Of a DNA stretch of 64,000 bases, positions 8,829 to 17,281 are shown piece by piece. Below the pieces are notes generated by a model that was not told the DNA's origin, ran no database searches, and saw nothing but the letters and a program-made list of their open reading frames with translations. Source of the DNA: JAJXWB01 sp047605445 (lineage in GTDB: Bacteria > Pseudomonadota > Alphaproteobacteria > Rhizobiales > Beijerinckiaceae). Numbering within the stretch: position 1 is the stretch's first letter; every line of letters begins with the position of its first letter. The translations under genes were made by a program, and so were the position numbers. Where the stretch lies: positions 1 to 64,000 of the forward strand of contig JASGFP010000005.1 of the NCBI GenBank assembly GCA_047605445.1. Direction: 5' to 3'.

Positions 8829-10007
8829 CTACCGCGTCTCCGCGAACGCCTTCGCGAACGGCGCCGTGTTGCGCGCGTTCAACCCCGCTACATTGATCCG
8901 CCCGTCCGGCAGCAGGTAGACGCCCTTGCCGTCGCGCAGGCGCTGCGCCTGGCCGTCCGTCAGCGGCAGGCAGGAGAACATGCCGGTCTGGCGCGTCACG
9001 AAGGAAAAATCCGCGTTGGTCAGGAGCGTCAGCTCGCTCGCCAGATTGGCGCGCAGCATCTGGATACGCTCGCGCATGCCGTCGAGTTCGGACCGCCAGT
9101 TGGCGCGCAGCGCCGCATCCTCCAGCACGATTTTGACCGACGCCGCGCCATGGTCCGGCGGCATGGACCACATGCCGCGCCCGATGGTCGCGAGCTTGGC
9201 GCCCGCCACGTCGGCGGCCGGCGCGGAGGCGGCGAGGATGAAGGCCGCCCCGACGCGATCGCGGTAGACCGCGAAATTCTTCGAGCACGAGGCGGCCACG
9301 GCCAGTTCCGGCATGATGGACGCCAGATGCCGCACCGGCGCTGCGTCTTCCTCCAGCCCGAAGCCGAGGCCCTGATAGGCGAGATCGATCAGCGGAAACA
9401 GGCCGCGGTCGAGCATCAGCGTTCCCACCGCCTTCCATTGATCCATGTCGAGATCGGCGCCGGTCGGATTGTGGCAGCAGCCGTGCAGCAGGACGACATC
9501 GCCGCGCTTCGCCACGGCCAGATCGCGGATCATGTCGTCGAACCGCACGCCGCCGCCCGCGCGGTCGAAATAGGCGTAGGTCTTGAGCTTGAGGCCGGAA
9601 CTGGCCAGCAGCGGCTCGTGATTGACCCAGGTGGGGTCGGGGATATGGACCGTCGCGTCCGGCCGCGCGGCGGCGATGAGGTCGGCGAGCAGGCGCAGCG
9701 CGCCGCAGCCGCCGGGCGTCTGCGCCGTGCGAATGCGCGCCTTGTCGGCGCCCGCGCCGAACACGAGATCGCGCATCAGATCGTTGAAGCCGACGTCGCC
9801 CAGCGGCCCGAGATAGGTTTTGGTCTGCTGGGCCGCATGCAGCCGCACTTCCGCCTCGCGCAGCGCCGCGACGATCGGCGTGCCGCCGGCCTCGTCCTTG
9901 TAGACGCCGACCGACAGGTCGATCTTGTCGCTGCGCTTGTCCTCGCGGAACGCGGCCATGATCGTGAGAATGGGATCGGGCTTGGCGGGGGTCAGCGTCT
10001 CGAACAT
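8829..10007 (-). CDS. Aromatic amino acid aminotransferase (class I)
   Basis: A 392-residue PLP enzyme of the AspC/TyrB group. Features include the entry motif KIDLSVGVYKDEAG, CHNPTGAD with Asn180, IDLAYQG with Asp208 and Tyr211, and the Schiff-base Lys243 in SCSKNFAVYRDRVG. The C-terminal substrate Arg lies in the RINVAG region. Length and motif order are normal. It interconverts aspartate or aromatic amino acids with their 2-oxo acids. Whether aspartate or tyrosine/phenylalanine is preferred cannot be decided by eye. It is divergent from the amidohydrolase gene at 10115 across 107 bp. Confidence 0.9.
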   Translation of the reverse strand: MFETLTPAKPDPILTIMAAFREDKRSDKIDLSVGVYKDEAGGTPIVAALREAEVRLHAAQQTKTYLGPLGDVGFNDLMRDLVFGAGADKARIRTAQTPGGCGALRLLADLIAAARPDATVHIPDPTWVNHEPLLASSGLKLKTYAYFDRAGGGVRFDDMIRDLAVAKRGDVVLLHGCCHNPTGADLDMDQWKAVGTLMLDRGLFPLIDLAYQGLGFGLEEDAAPVRHLASIMPELAVAASCSKNFAVYRDRVGAAFILAASAPAADVAGAKLATIGRGMWSMPPDHGAASVKIVLEDAALRANWRSELDGMRERIQMLRANLASELTLLTNADFSFVTRQTGMFSCLPLTDGQAQRLRDGKGVYLLPDGRINVAGLNARNTAPFAKAFAETR

Positions 10008-10114
10008 CGGCCTGCTCTTTGTTGGCGCCGGCGGCGCGTCTGCGCGTCCTTTTAGACAGAAATTGGCTGCGCCGCGAGGGTCCGGTCTAGGATGGCGAAA
10101 ACAGCGAGGCCGCC

Positions 10115-11356
10115 GTGACTGTCCGACCCAATCTGCGTATCGACATCGACCGCCTCTGGTCGAGCCTCATGGAAATGGCCGAGATCGGCGCGACGCCCGC
10201 CGGCGGCTGCAACCGGCAGGCTTTGACGCCGGAGGATGCGCGCGGTCGCGCCCTGTTCAAACGCTGGTGCGAGGCGGCGGGCTGCACGGTGACGGTGGAC
10301 GGCCTCGGCTCCATGTTCGCGCGCCGCGAAGGGACGGAGAACTTGCCGCCGATCCTCATCGGCTCGCATCTCGACACCCAGCCGACCGGCGGCAAATTCG
10401 ACGGCGTGCTGGGCGTGCTCGGCGCGCTGGAGGTCATGCGCGTTCTGCAGGAATCAGGCCTGCGCACGCGCCGCCCTCTCGAACTCGTCAACTGGACCAA
10501 TGAGGAAGGCTGCCGCTTCGCCCCCGCCATGCTGGCCTCGGCCGTCTTCGCGGGTATCCTGCCGCCACAGCGCGCGCTCGACGCCCGCGACGCCAATGGG
10601 GCGCGCTTCGGCGACGAACTGACGAAAATGGGCCTTGATTGTTCCGCGCCCATCGGCAGTCGCGAGATTGCGGCCTATGTCGAACTGCACATCGAGCAGG
10701 GTCCGATCCTCGAGGCGGAGGGGTTCGACATCGGTTTCGTCGCCGTCGGGCAGGGCCACCGCTGGTACGATGTCGTCTACCGCGGCTTCGGCAGCCATGC
10801 GGGCTCGACGCCGATGCAGGGGCGGCGCGACGCGATGGCGGGCGCGGCGCGGCTCATCCTCGCCATGCAGGAAATAGCCCGGACGCACGGCCCCGCAGGC
10901 GTCGCGACCGTCGGCGAAATGCATGTCGCGCCCAACTCCCGCAACATCATCCCTGGCGAAGTCCGCTTCACCATCGACATTCGCCACCCCGACAACGCCA
11001 CGCTGGAGGCGATGGACAGCGAAGTGCGCGCCGCCTTCGCGCGCTGCCGCGACGCCGAGGCGCTGGAAGGCGACCTGACCGACGTCTCCCACAATCCACC
11101 TGTGCCGTTCGACGCTGATATTCTCGACGTTATCCGCCGCCAGACGGCGGCGCTCGGCTTCAAGGGCCGCGACATCGTCTCCGGCGCCGGCCACGACGCC
11201 TTCCATCTGGCGAAGGTCTGCCCGACCGCGATGATTTTCACGCCCTGCAAGGACGGCGTGAGCCACCACGAGTCGGAAGACATTTCGCGTGAATGGGCGG
11301 AGGCGGGCGCGAACGTCCTGCTGCGCACGGCGATCGAACTGGCGGACAGGGTTTGA
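10115..11356 (+). CDS. M20-family amidohydrolase (N-carbamoyl-amino acid hydrolase/allantoate amidohydrolase type)
   Basis: A 413-residue zinc-dependent hydrolase starting at GTG. Metal-ligand motifs are in order: GSHLDTQPTGGKFDG, NWTNEEGCRF and ELHIEQGPILE. The dimerisation domain has GSHAGSTPM, and GAGHDAFHLA lies near the end. This arrangement is typical of HyuC/AllC/beta-ureidopropionase enzymes that split N-carbamoyl groups to the amino acid, CO2 and ammonia. No hydantoinase or allantoinase neighbours are seen, so the substrate is open. Downstream is a repeat and then the Liv transporter. Confidence 0.85.
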   Translation: MTVRPNLRIDIDRLWSSLMEMAEIGATPAGGCNRQALTPEDARGRALFKRWCEAAGCTVTVDGLGSMFARREGTENLPPILIGSHLDTQPTGGKFDGVLGVLGALEVMRVLQESGLRTRRPLELVNWTNEEGCRFAPAMLASAVFAGILPPQRALDARDANGARFGDELTKMGLDCSAPIGSREIAAYVELHIEQGPILEAEGFDIGFVAVGQGHRWYDVVYRGFGSHAGSTPMQGRRDAMAGAARLILAMQEIARTHGPAGVATVGEMHVAPNSRNIIPGEVRFTIDIRHPDNATLEAMDSEVRAAFARCRDAEALEGDLTDVSHNPPVPFDADILDVIRRQTAALGFKGRDIVSGAGHDAFHLAKVCPTAMIFTPCKDGVSHHESEDISREWAEAGANVLLRTAIELADRV

Positions 11357-11385
11357 CGCCGGTCGCTGGCGGCCACCCGAGGCCC

Positions 11386-11479
11386 GTCATCGCGAGGAGC
11401 GAAGCGAAGCAACTCATCCCCGAGGTCTTGGTCCAGAATCGGGGATTGATCGCCGCGTCGCTTCGCTTCTCGCGATGAC
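11386..11479. repeat. Dispersed palindromic repeat, family A copy 2
   Basis: The ends are GTCATCGCGAGGAG (11386 onward) and CTTCTCGCGATGAC (to 11479), a 13-of-14 inverted repeat. The inner CGAAGCGAAGCAA box and its counterpart GCCGCGTCGCTTCG match copies 1 and 3. It occupies most of the gap between the amidohydrolase and the Liv operon. The remaining 11480-11606 should hold the operon promoter, which I cannot place. Confidence 0.8.
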
Positions 11480-11606
11480 GACCGGGTGGTCCACCGGCGC
11501 AACCTCGACCGATCCGCCGACAAAGACTTGATTCCGCGCCCGCAATCTCCCATCGTCGCGCAAAATCAGAATGCGTGTTTCGCGCATCGGAATGAGGGGA
11601 AACATC

Positions 11607-12845
11607 ATGATCAATCGTCGCGCCTTCACAGGCGGAGCTGCGGTCGCGCTCGGCGCCGTCGCTTCGCCCTTCGTCCGCCGCGCCGGCGCCGCCGAGGCGC
11701 CGATCCGCATCGGCGTCATCAATTCCATGAGCGGCTCTTACGCGGCTTACGCGCAGGAGGGCGATCCGGCCTTCCGCTATGTGATCGACAAGATCAACAA
11801 GGGCGGCGGCATCAAGAGCCTTGGCGGCGCGCAGATCGAACTGGTCTTCGCCGACGACACCAGCCAGCCCGCGCGCTGCGCCACCGAAGTGCGCCGCCTG
11901 GTGACGGAAGAGAAGGTCGACCTGCTGACCGGCTCCATGCTGTCCTCGCAGATGCTCGCCATTTCGCCTGTGCTCGACGAATTGCAGACGCCCTGCCTCT
12001 CGGTGTGGGCCGGCGGCTCGAAATCGAACTGGCTCTATACTCTGGGCTATGACTACGACCGTGGCTACGCCAAGACGATGGCTGATTTCGCCATCTGGTT
12101 GCGCGACAAGAACGGCTTTTCCATCAAGACGTGGGCGCCCTGCTATTCCAATTACGAGGCGGGACAGCAGGTCAACAAGCATCTGTTGAAGCGGATGGGC
12201 GACGCTGGATTCAAGGCGGTGGAGGAAGCTCCGCTCGACACCAAGGCGCAGGACCAGACCTCCGCCATGATCCGCCTGCGCTCGGCCAAGCCAGATCTCG
12301 CGCTCGGCCTCGTGACGCCGCGCGACGGCCTGCTGCTGCACCAGGCCCGCTACAATCTCAACTATCACGGCTCGATTTTCGCCGGCGGCACAGGCGGCTA
12401 CAGCGACCTGTCGCTGTGGCGCGATCTGTCGCCCGATATCGCCAAGGCCGTGCTTACCCGCAATCTCTTCGCCATGACGGGATTCAGCCCGTCCGCCAAG
12501 ATGCCCTCAATGCAGGCGATCGTGACCGAATTGCGCGACGTCGCGAAAATCCAGCGCATCGGCCAGGCCGCGATGCAGTCGGCGCAGGCCGCGCGTGTCC
12601 TGCAGCGCGCGATCGAAGCTGCGGGCTCGCGCGACAAGAAGGCGCTGCTCGACGGGTTCAAGAAGGTCGACATCAAATACGGCGACCCCGACCTCTATGT
12701 CGGCAAGCCGAACGGCGTGAAATTCGCCGACGACCGCCTGCTCGAGGATGGTTCGGCTTTCTTCGTGCAATGGATGGAGGATCAGAGCCAGCAGGTGCTG
12801 ACCCCCGAGCAGTTCGGCAACGCAAAGCCGCGCCCGCGCAGCTGA
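11607..12845 (+). CDS. Branched-chain-type ABC transporter substrate-binding protein
   Basis: A 412-residue periplasmic binding protein of the LivK/Peripla_BP_6 type. It starts MINRRAFTGGAAVALG, a Tat-like signal with cleavage near AGAAEAP, then IRIGVINSMSGSYAAYAQEG. The start at 11607 is set by GAGGGGA six bases upstream; the open frame begins 12 codons earlier. It delivers ligand to the permeases and ATPases that follow. The ligand is unknown; nearby genes suggest an aromatic or alicyclic acid or an amide rather than leucine (inference). Confidence 0.88.
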   Translation: MINRRAFTGGAAVALGAVASPFVRRAGAAEAPIRIGVINSMSGSYAAYAQEGDPAFRYVIDKINKGGGIKSLGGAQIELVFADDTSQPARCATEVRRLVTEEKVDLLTGSMLSSQMLAISPVLDELQTPCLSVWAGGSKSNWLYTLGYDYDRGYAKTMADFAIWLRDKNGFSIKTWAPCYSNYEAGQQVNKHLLKRMGDAGFKAVEEAPLDTKAQDQTSAMIRLRSAKPDLALGLVTPRDGLLLHQARYNLNYHGSIFAGGTGGYSDLSLWRDLSPDIAKAVLTRNLFAMTGFSPSAKMPSMQAIVTELRDVAKIQRIGQAAMQSAQAARVLQRAIEAAGSRDKKALLDGFKKVDIKYGDPDLYVGKPNGVKFADDRLLEDGSAFFVQWMEDQSQQVLTPEQFGNAKPRPRS

Positions 12846-12878
12846 CGATAGACGCGGCGCAAGCGCAGGGGAGGGGTC

Positions 12879-13598
12879 TTGGCGATCCTCGAAGTCGACG
12901 GCGTGACCAAACGGTTCGGCGGTCTGGTGGCCGTCGATTCCGTTTCGTTCAGCGTGGAGAAAGGTGAAATCCTGGGCATCATCGGGCCCAACGGCGCGGG
13001 CAAGACCACGCTGTTCGGCCTGATTTCCGGCTTCATTCCGCCAAGCGCGGGCGACGTGCGCTTCGAGGGGCGCTCGATCGTCGGAACGCCGCCGCATCTG
13101 CTCGTCAAGGACGGGCTCGTCCGCTCCTTCCAGATCGTGCAGACCTTCGCCGATATGACGACGCTCGACGTCGTCACCACCGCCGCGCTCGTGCGCCGTC
13201 CGATGCGCGAGGCTATCGACTATGCGGCCGCGATCCTGAAACGCGTCGGTCTGTCCGGCAAGGAATTGCTGACGCCAAAACAGCTTTCGCTGCAGGACAA
13301 GAAGCTGCTCGAAGTCGCCAAATGCGTGGCGACCGATCCGCGTCTGATCCTGCTCGACGAAGTGATGGCGGGCCTCACGCTCGCAGAGACAGAGGCGCCC
13401 CTCGCCGTCGTGCGCGATCTCAACGCGCAGGGTGTCACCATCGTGATGATCGAGCATGTCATGCCCGTCATCATGCGCGCGGCGCACCGCATGATCGTCA
13501 TCAATTTCGGCGCGAAGATCGCGGAGGGGACGCCGCAGCAGATCCTCGATGACAAGGCCGTGAAGGACGCCTATTTCGGGGATCACATCGATGCTTGA
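12879..13598 (+). CDS. livG: LivG-type ABC transporter ATP-binding protein
   Basis: A 239-residue ATPase starting at TTG behind GCAGGGGAGGGG. Walker A is GPNGAGKTT and Walker B is LILLDEVMAGL. The ABC signature is LSLQDKKLLE instead of LSGGQ, a deviation in line with the LTLAGRKRLE variants of this LivG subfamily. The H-loop is IVMIEHVM. It energises import with LivF, LivH and LivM. The start of the next ATPase gene overlaps its end by eight bases. Confidence 0.9.
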   Translation: MAILEVDGVTKRFGGLVAVDSVSFSVEKGEILGIIGPNGAGKTTLFGLISGFIPPSAGDVRFEGRSIVGTPPHLLVKDGLVRSFQIVQTFADMTTLDVVTTAALVRRPMREAIDYAAAILKRVGLSGKELLTPKQLSLQDKKLLEVAKCVATDPRLILLDEVMAGLTLAETEAPLAVVRDLNAQGVTIVMIEHVMPVIMRAAHRMIVINFGAKIAEGTPQQILDDKAVKDAYFGDHIDA

Positions 13599-14295
13599 GA
13601 TGCAGGGCGTCACCGCCGGCTACGACGGCGTTCCCGTGCTGCGCGACGTGTCGATCCGCGTCGGGCAAGGCGAACTGGTCGGCCTGCTCGGCGCCAACAA
13701 CGCCGGCAAGTCGACCCTCATCAACGTAATCTCGGGAACCGTGCCGATCATGTCCGGCCGCCTGATGTTCGAAGGCGAGGACATTTCGAAGACGAGCGCG
13801 CAGGATCGCGTCGAACTCGGCCTCGTGCAGGTGCCCGAAGGCCGCCTCGTCTTCCCGCAGATGAGCGTGCGCGAAAACCTGCTGCTCGGCGGCTACAACC
13901 GCAAGGCGCGGCCGGCGCGCGCGGGAAACATGGATCATGTCATCTCGCTCTTCCCGCGCCTTGGCGAGCGCTTGGGCCAGCTCGCCGGCACGCTTTCGGG
14001 CGGCGAACAGCAGATGGTGGCGATCGGCCGCGGCATGATGGCGGGCGCCCGCGTGCTGATGCTGGACGAACCCTCGCTCGGTCTCTCGCCGTTGTTCGTG
14101 CAGTTCATCTTCGAGATCATCGACAAGCTGCACGCCGAGGGCATGACGATCCTTCTGGTCGAGCAGAACCTGTCGCTGACCGTGCGCCACGCCGACCGCT
14201 GCTATGTGCTGGAGCGCGGCGTGGTCGCGGTCGAAGGCGCATCGGCGACTGTCGCGCAAGACCCGCGCACCCGCGCCGCCTATCTGGGAATGTGA
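13591..14295 (+). CDS. livF: LivF-type ABC transporter ATP-binding protein
   Basis: A 234-residue ATPase with Walker A GANNAGKST (Asn where Gly is usual), signature LSGGEQQM, Walker B VLMLDEPSLGL and H-loop LLVEQN. The EGRLVFPQMSVRENL stretch is typical of LivF. The signature here is canonical while the LivG partner's is degenerate, so the two nucleotide sites of the transporter are probably not equal. It is co-translated with livG by an eight-base overlap and ends one base before the permease ATG. Confidence 0.92.
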   Translation: MLEMQGVTAGYDGVPVLRDVSIRVGQGELVGLLGANNAGKSTLINVISGTVPIMSGRLMFEGEDISKTSAQDRVELGLVQVPEGRLVFPQMSVRENLLLGGYNRKARPARAGNMDHVISLFPRLGERLGQLAGTLSGGEQQMVAIGRGMMAGARVLMLDEPSLGLSPLFVQFIFEIIDKLHAEGMTILLVEQNLSLTVRHADRCYVLERGVVAVEGASATVAQDPRTRAAYLGM

Positions 14296-14296
14296 G

Positions 14297-15157
14297 ATGG
14301 ACGAACTTCTCCAGGCGCTCGTGCAGGGTTTCTTCGTCGGCAGCGCCTACGGCCTGCTCGCGCTCGGCATGGGCCTCGTCTACGGCGTATCCGGCATCGT
14401 GAATTTCGCGCATGGCGATTTCGTCTCGCTCGGCATGTATCTGTGCTTCGCCTTGTTCACCGCCTTCGCGCTCGATCCCTACGTGTCGGTGATCTTCACC
14501 GTGCCGATCATGATCGTCCTTGGCGCGCTGGTCTATCGCTTCCTCATCAAACCTATCGCCGGACGACAATTGCTGATGGTCATCCAGCTCACGCTCGGCG
14601 TTGCGCTGCTGATCCAGAACGGCCTGATGATGGTGTTCGGCGGCCAGCCGACGCGCGCGCCCTCGATGATCGAATCCAAACTCTTCCTCGTCGGCGACGT
14701 CGTCATACGCGGCGCGCATCTGGTCGCCTGCATCGTCTCCTTCGCGCTGGCCATCCTGCTCTACGTCATGCTGCAATCGACCGACATCGGCCGCGCCATC
14801 CGCGCCGTGCAGCAGGAGCCGCGCGCCGCCGCGCTCATGGGCGTGGATGTCGGCCGCGTGCAGGTCATGACATTCGCGATCGGCGTCGGCATCCTCGCCA
14901 TCGCTGCCGCGCTGCTGCTGCCGGGCCTGCCGATCCAGCCCACGCAAGGCCTGCGCTTCACGGTCATTACATTGTTGGTCTTCGTGCTCGGCGGCATGAC
15001 GAATTTCGTCGCCATCATGCTCGGCGGCATCGTCATCGGCGTCGCGGAAGCCATCGGCACGATCTACATGACGCATACCTTGGGCCAGTTGCTGCCCTAC
15101 CTCATCTTCGTGGCCATCATGCTGTTCCGCCCGCAGGGGCTGGTGTGGAGGAACTGA
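14297..15157 (+). CDS. livH: LivH-type ABC permease
   Basis: A 286-residue inner-membrane protein with about eight hydrophobic segments. The family opening LLQALVQGFFVGSAYGLLALGMGLVYGVSGIVNFAHGDF is directly readable, and the cytoplasmic coupling loop IRAVQQEPRAAALMGVD lies near residue 180. It ends LFRPQGLVWRN, a classic LivH terminus. The ATG at 14297 follows the livF stop directly. With livM it forms the import channel. Confidence 0.92.
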   Translation: MDELLQALVQGFFVGSAYGLLALGMGLVYGVSGIVNFAHGDFVSLGMYLCFALFTAFALDPYVSVIFTVPIMIVLGALVYRFLIKPIAGRQLLMVIQLTLGVALLIQNGLMMVFGGQPTRAPSMIESKLFLVGDVVIRGAHLVACIVSFALAILLYVMLQSTDIGRAIRAVQQEPRAAALMGVDVGRVQVMTFAIGVGILAIAAALLLPGLPIQPTQGLRFTVITLLVFVLGGMTNFVAIMLGGIVIGVAEAIGTIYMTHTLGQLLPYLIFVAIMLFRPQGLVWRN

Positions 15158-15158
15158 C

Positions 15159-16136
15159 ATGCGCCCCGATTTCTGGCCAGCCCTGCGTTCGCCGCTGCCG
15201 TGGATCGTGCTGGCGGTCGCCGCAACCATGCCTTTCCTGCTGCCGAACTATTACCTGCACATTCTCACCATCACGCTCGTCTATGCGGCGCTCGCTTCGT
15301 CGTGGAACATCGTCGGCGGCATAGCCGGGCAGATTTCGCTCGCCCATTCGCTATTCGTCGGCGCCGGCGCCATGCTGGCGAGCGCGCTGCTGGTCAAGCT
15401 CGGAATCAACATGTGGCTCGGTATGATCGTCGCCGCCGCGGTCTCGGCGGCGATGGGCGCAGCCATCGCCTTCATCGACTACCGCTTTCGGCTGGGCCAT
15501 CTTTCCTTCGCGCTCATCACGATGGCCTTCGCCGAAATGGCGGAAATCTATGTCACCAACACGGAATTTCTCGGCGGCGCCTCCGGCCTGTTCCTGCCGA
15601 AGGATACGGGAAACATCTGGGCGTTCCAGTTCGGCGGCATCAACGGAATCTACTGGCTGATGCTCGCCGTGGCCGCGCTCTGCGTGGTCGTGAATTTCGC
15701 GATTCTCTCGTCGCCGCTCGGCTACAATCTCCGCTCGATCCGCGACAACGAGAACGCCGCGCAAGCGATCGGCGTCGGCCTCCTGCGCAACAAGACGCTG
15801 GCCATGACGATCTCGGCGGTGCTGACCTCGATCATCGGCACGATCTACGCGCGCTATCTCGCCTTCGTCGATCCCTACCTGCTCGTCTCGCCCGTGCTCA
15901 CCATCGAGATCGTGCTGTTCGCCACCGTCGGCGGCCTTGGAACGGCGCTGGGTCCGGCGCTCGGCGCTTTTATTCTGGCGCCGCTCGGCGAAATCCTGCG
16001 CGGCCATTTCGGCGGCTCGCTGCCGGGCCTGCATTATTTCATCTACGGGCTAATTGTCGTAGGCGTGATCCTGCTGATGCCATCAGGCATATGGCCGTCG
16101 CTGCGCGCGCGATTTGGGCGCAAGGCGGCGATTTAG
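15159..16136 (+). CDS. livM: LivM-type ABC permease
   Basis: A 325-residue membrane protein with about nine to ten hydrophobic segments. Family landmarks are YAALASSWNIVGGIAGQISLAHSLFVGAGA, the EAA-like loop IRDNENAAQAIGVGLLRNK and the C-terminal LLMPSGIWP. The ATG is one base past the livH stop, so the five genes form one operon (SBP-livG-livF-livH-livM). It is convergent with the reductase gene, with a 40-base gap and no clear terminator. Confidence 0.92.
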   Translation: MRPDFWPALRSPLPWIVLAVAATMPFLLPNYYLHILTITLVYAALASSWNIVGGIAGQISLAHSLFVGAGAMLASALLVKLGINMWLGMIVAAAVSAAMGAAIAFIDYRFRLGHLSFALITMAFAEMAEIYVTNTEFLGGASGLFLPKDTGNIWAFQFGGINGIYWLMLAVAALCVVVNFAILSSPLGYNLRSIRDNENAAQAIGVGLLRNKTLAMTISAVLTSIIGTIYARYLAFVDPYLLVSPVLTIEIVLFATVGGLGTALGPALGAFILAPLGEILRGHFGGSLPGLHYFIYGLIVVGVILLMPSGIWPSLRARFGRKAAI

Positions 16137-16176
16137 GAACCCAGACGGCGCTTGTTTCGACGCCCGGATGGATCGC

Positions 16177-17277
16177 TTAAGCAAAGCTCCGCAACGACGG
16201 CAGAATCCGCTTTTCCACCATGTCCGCGAACAGATCGCGGAACATGTCTTCCGTGTCGATGCATCCGCCGAAACCTGCCTGCCTGATCCTGATCGTGCTG
16301 ACGAGCGCGGGCGGGGCGGCGCGGCCGGTGAGCGACGCCATGCAATAATCCGCATATTCGGCGGACCGGCCGAGCAGCTTTTCGAGGTCGGGCTCGACGA
16401 GCCCGTTCTTCTGCGCAATCGACCGCCATATGCCGGCGCGCGCCGGCAGATAATCCGCAAGCCGCAAGGGCTCGGCGTTGCCGGATTCCACGCCCAGCGC
16501 GGTGGCGATCGCCGGCCAGACATTGCGCCAGACGAACACGTCGCCATTGGTGAAATTGAACGTCTCGCCGCGCGCCGCCGGCGCCTCGGCCGCCCACGAA
16601 AACGCGCGCGCCAATAGCCGCGCGTCGACGGCTTCGAGCAGATAATCCGCGCCGCCGGGATAGGAAAACGGCAGGCCTTCTTCGCGGCGGATCGCGGCAT
16701 AGGCGCCCAGCACGGTCATGATGTTCATCGCCGCGCCGATCGCGTCGCCGAAGATGATCTGCGGCCGGAAGATCGTGAACGCAAAATTTTCGCGCCCCGC
16801 GATCTCGCGCAGGAAATCCTCCTGCAGCCAGTAGAAATTTTCGTGATCGTCGCGCGGCCATCTTTCACGCGCAGGAACCGCGATGCGATGCAGATGGACG
16901 CCATAGGCCTTCGTGCCCTGCAGCAGCGTGACGTGTTGCAGCGAGCCCATCTCCACCAGAGGTTCGACGAGATTGCGCAGCATGGCGAGATTGGTCGCCA
17001 TCTGCTCCGGATCCCGCCAGCCAGCGACCAGTTCTGGCTTCTCGTGCAGCGCGCCATAGACCAGATGCGTCACGCCCGGCAGCGCAGCGAGCGCCGCGCG
17101 GCATGCGGCGGCGTCGGTGAGATCGAGCGGAACGTGACGCCACGACGCCGAGGCGCGAACGAGCGGCGCGCGGCGGGACAATGCGATAGTCGTCCAGCCT
17201 GGCAGACCAGCGAAATGCTCGACAGCCGCCTGCCCCACAACGCCGGATGCGCCGGCGATCAGAACATTCTTCGCCAT
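16177..17277 (-). CDS. PRISE-type NAD(P)-dependent reductase (extended SDR)
   Basis: A 366-residue Rossmann protein. The dinucleotide motif is GASGVVGQA at the N terminus. LLQGTKAYGVH carries the catalytic Lys, and DDHENFYWLQEDFLRE carries the Tyr, displaced relative to classical SDRs. This layout marks the progesterone 5-beta-reductase/iridoid synthase-like (PRISE) family, which reduces activated C=C bonds of enones. A bacterial member next to hydratases and a cyclase-family enzyme suggests a ring or enone reduction step (inference). It starts four bases after the stop of the cyclase gene. Confidence 0.82.
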   Translation of the reverse strand: MAKNVLIAGASGVVGQAAVEHFAGLPGWTTIALSRRAPLVRASASWRHVPLDLTDAAACRAALAALPGVTHLVYGALHEKPELVAGWRDPEQMATNLAMLRNLVEPLVEMGSLQHVTLLQGTKAYGVHLHRIAVPARERWPRDDHENFYWLQEDFLREIAGRENFAFTIFRPQIIFGDAIGAAMNIMTVLGAYAAIRREEGLPFSYPGGADYLLEAVDARLLARAFSWAAEAPAARGETFNFTNGDVFVWRNVWPAIATALGVESGNAEPLRLADYLPARAGIWRSIAQKNGLVEPDLEKLLGRSAEYADYCMASLTGRAAPPALVSTIRIRQAGFGGCIDTEDMFRDLFADMVEKRILPSLRSFA

Positions 17278-17281
17278 CCGC

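Noticed and set aside
11357..11606. tRNA or small RNA gene in the gap before the Liv operon
   Set aside because: Most of the gap is a palindromic repeat. No cloverleaf or known RNA motif could be drawn.
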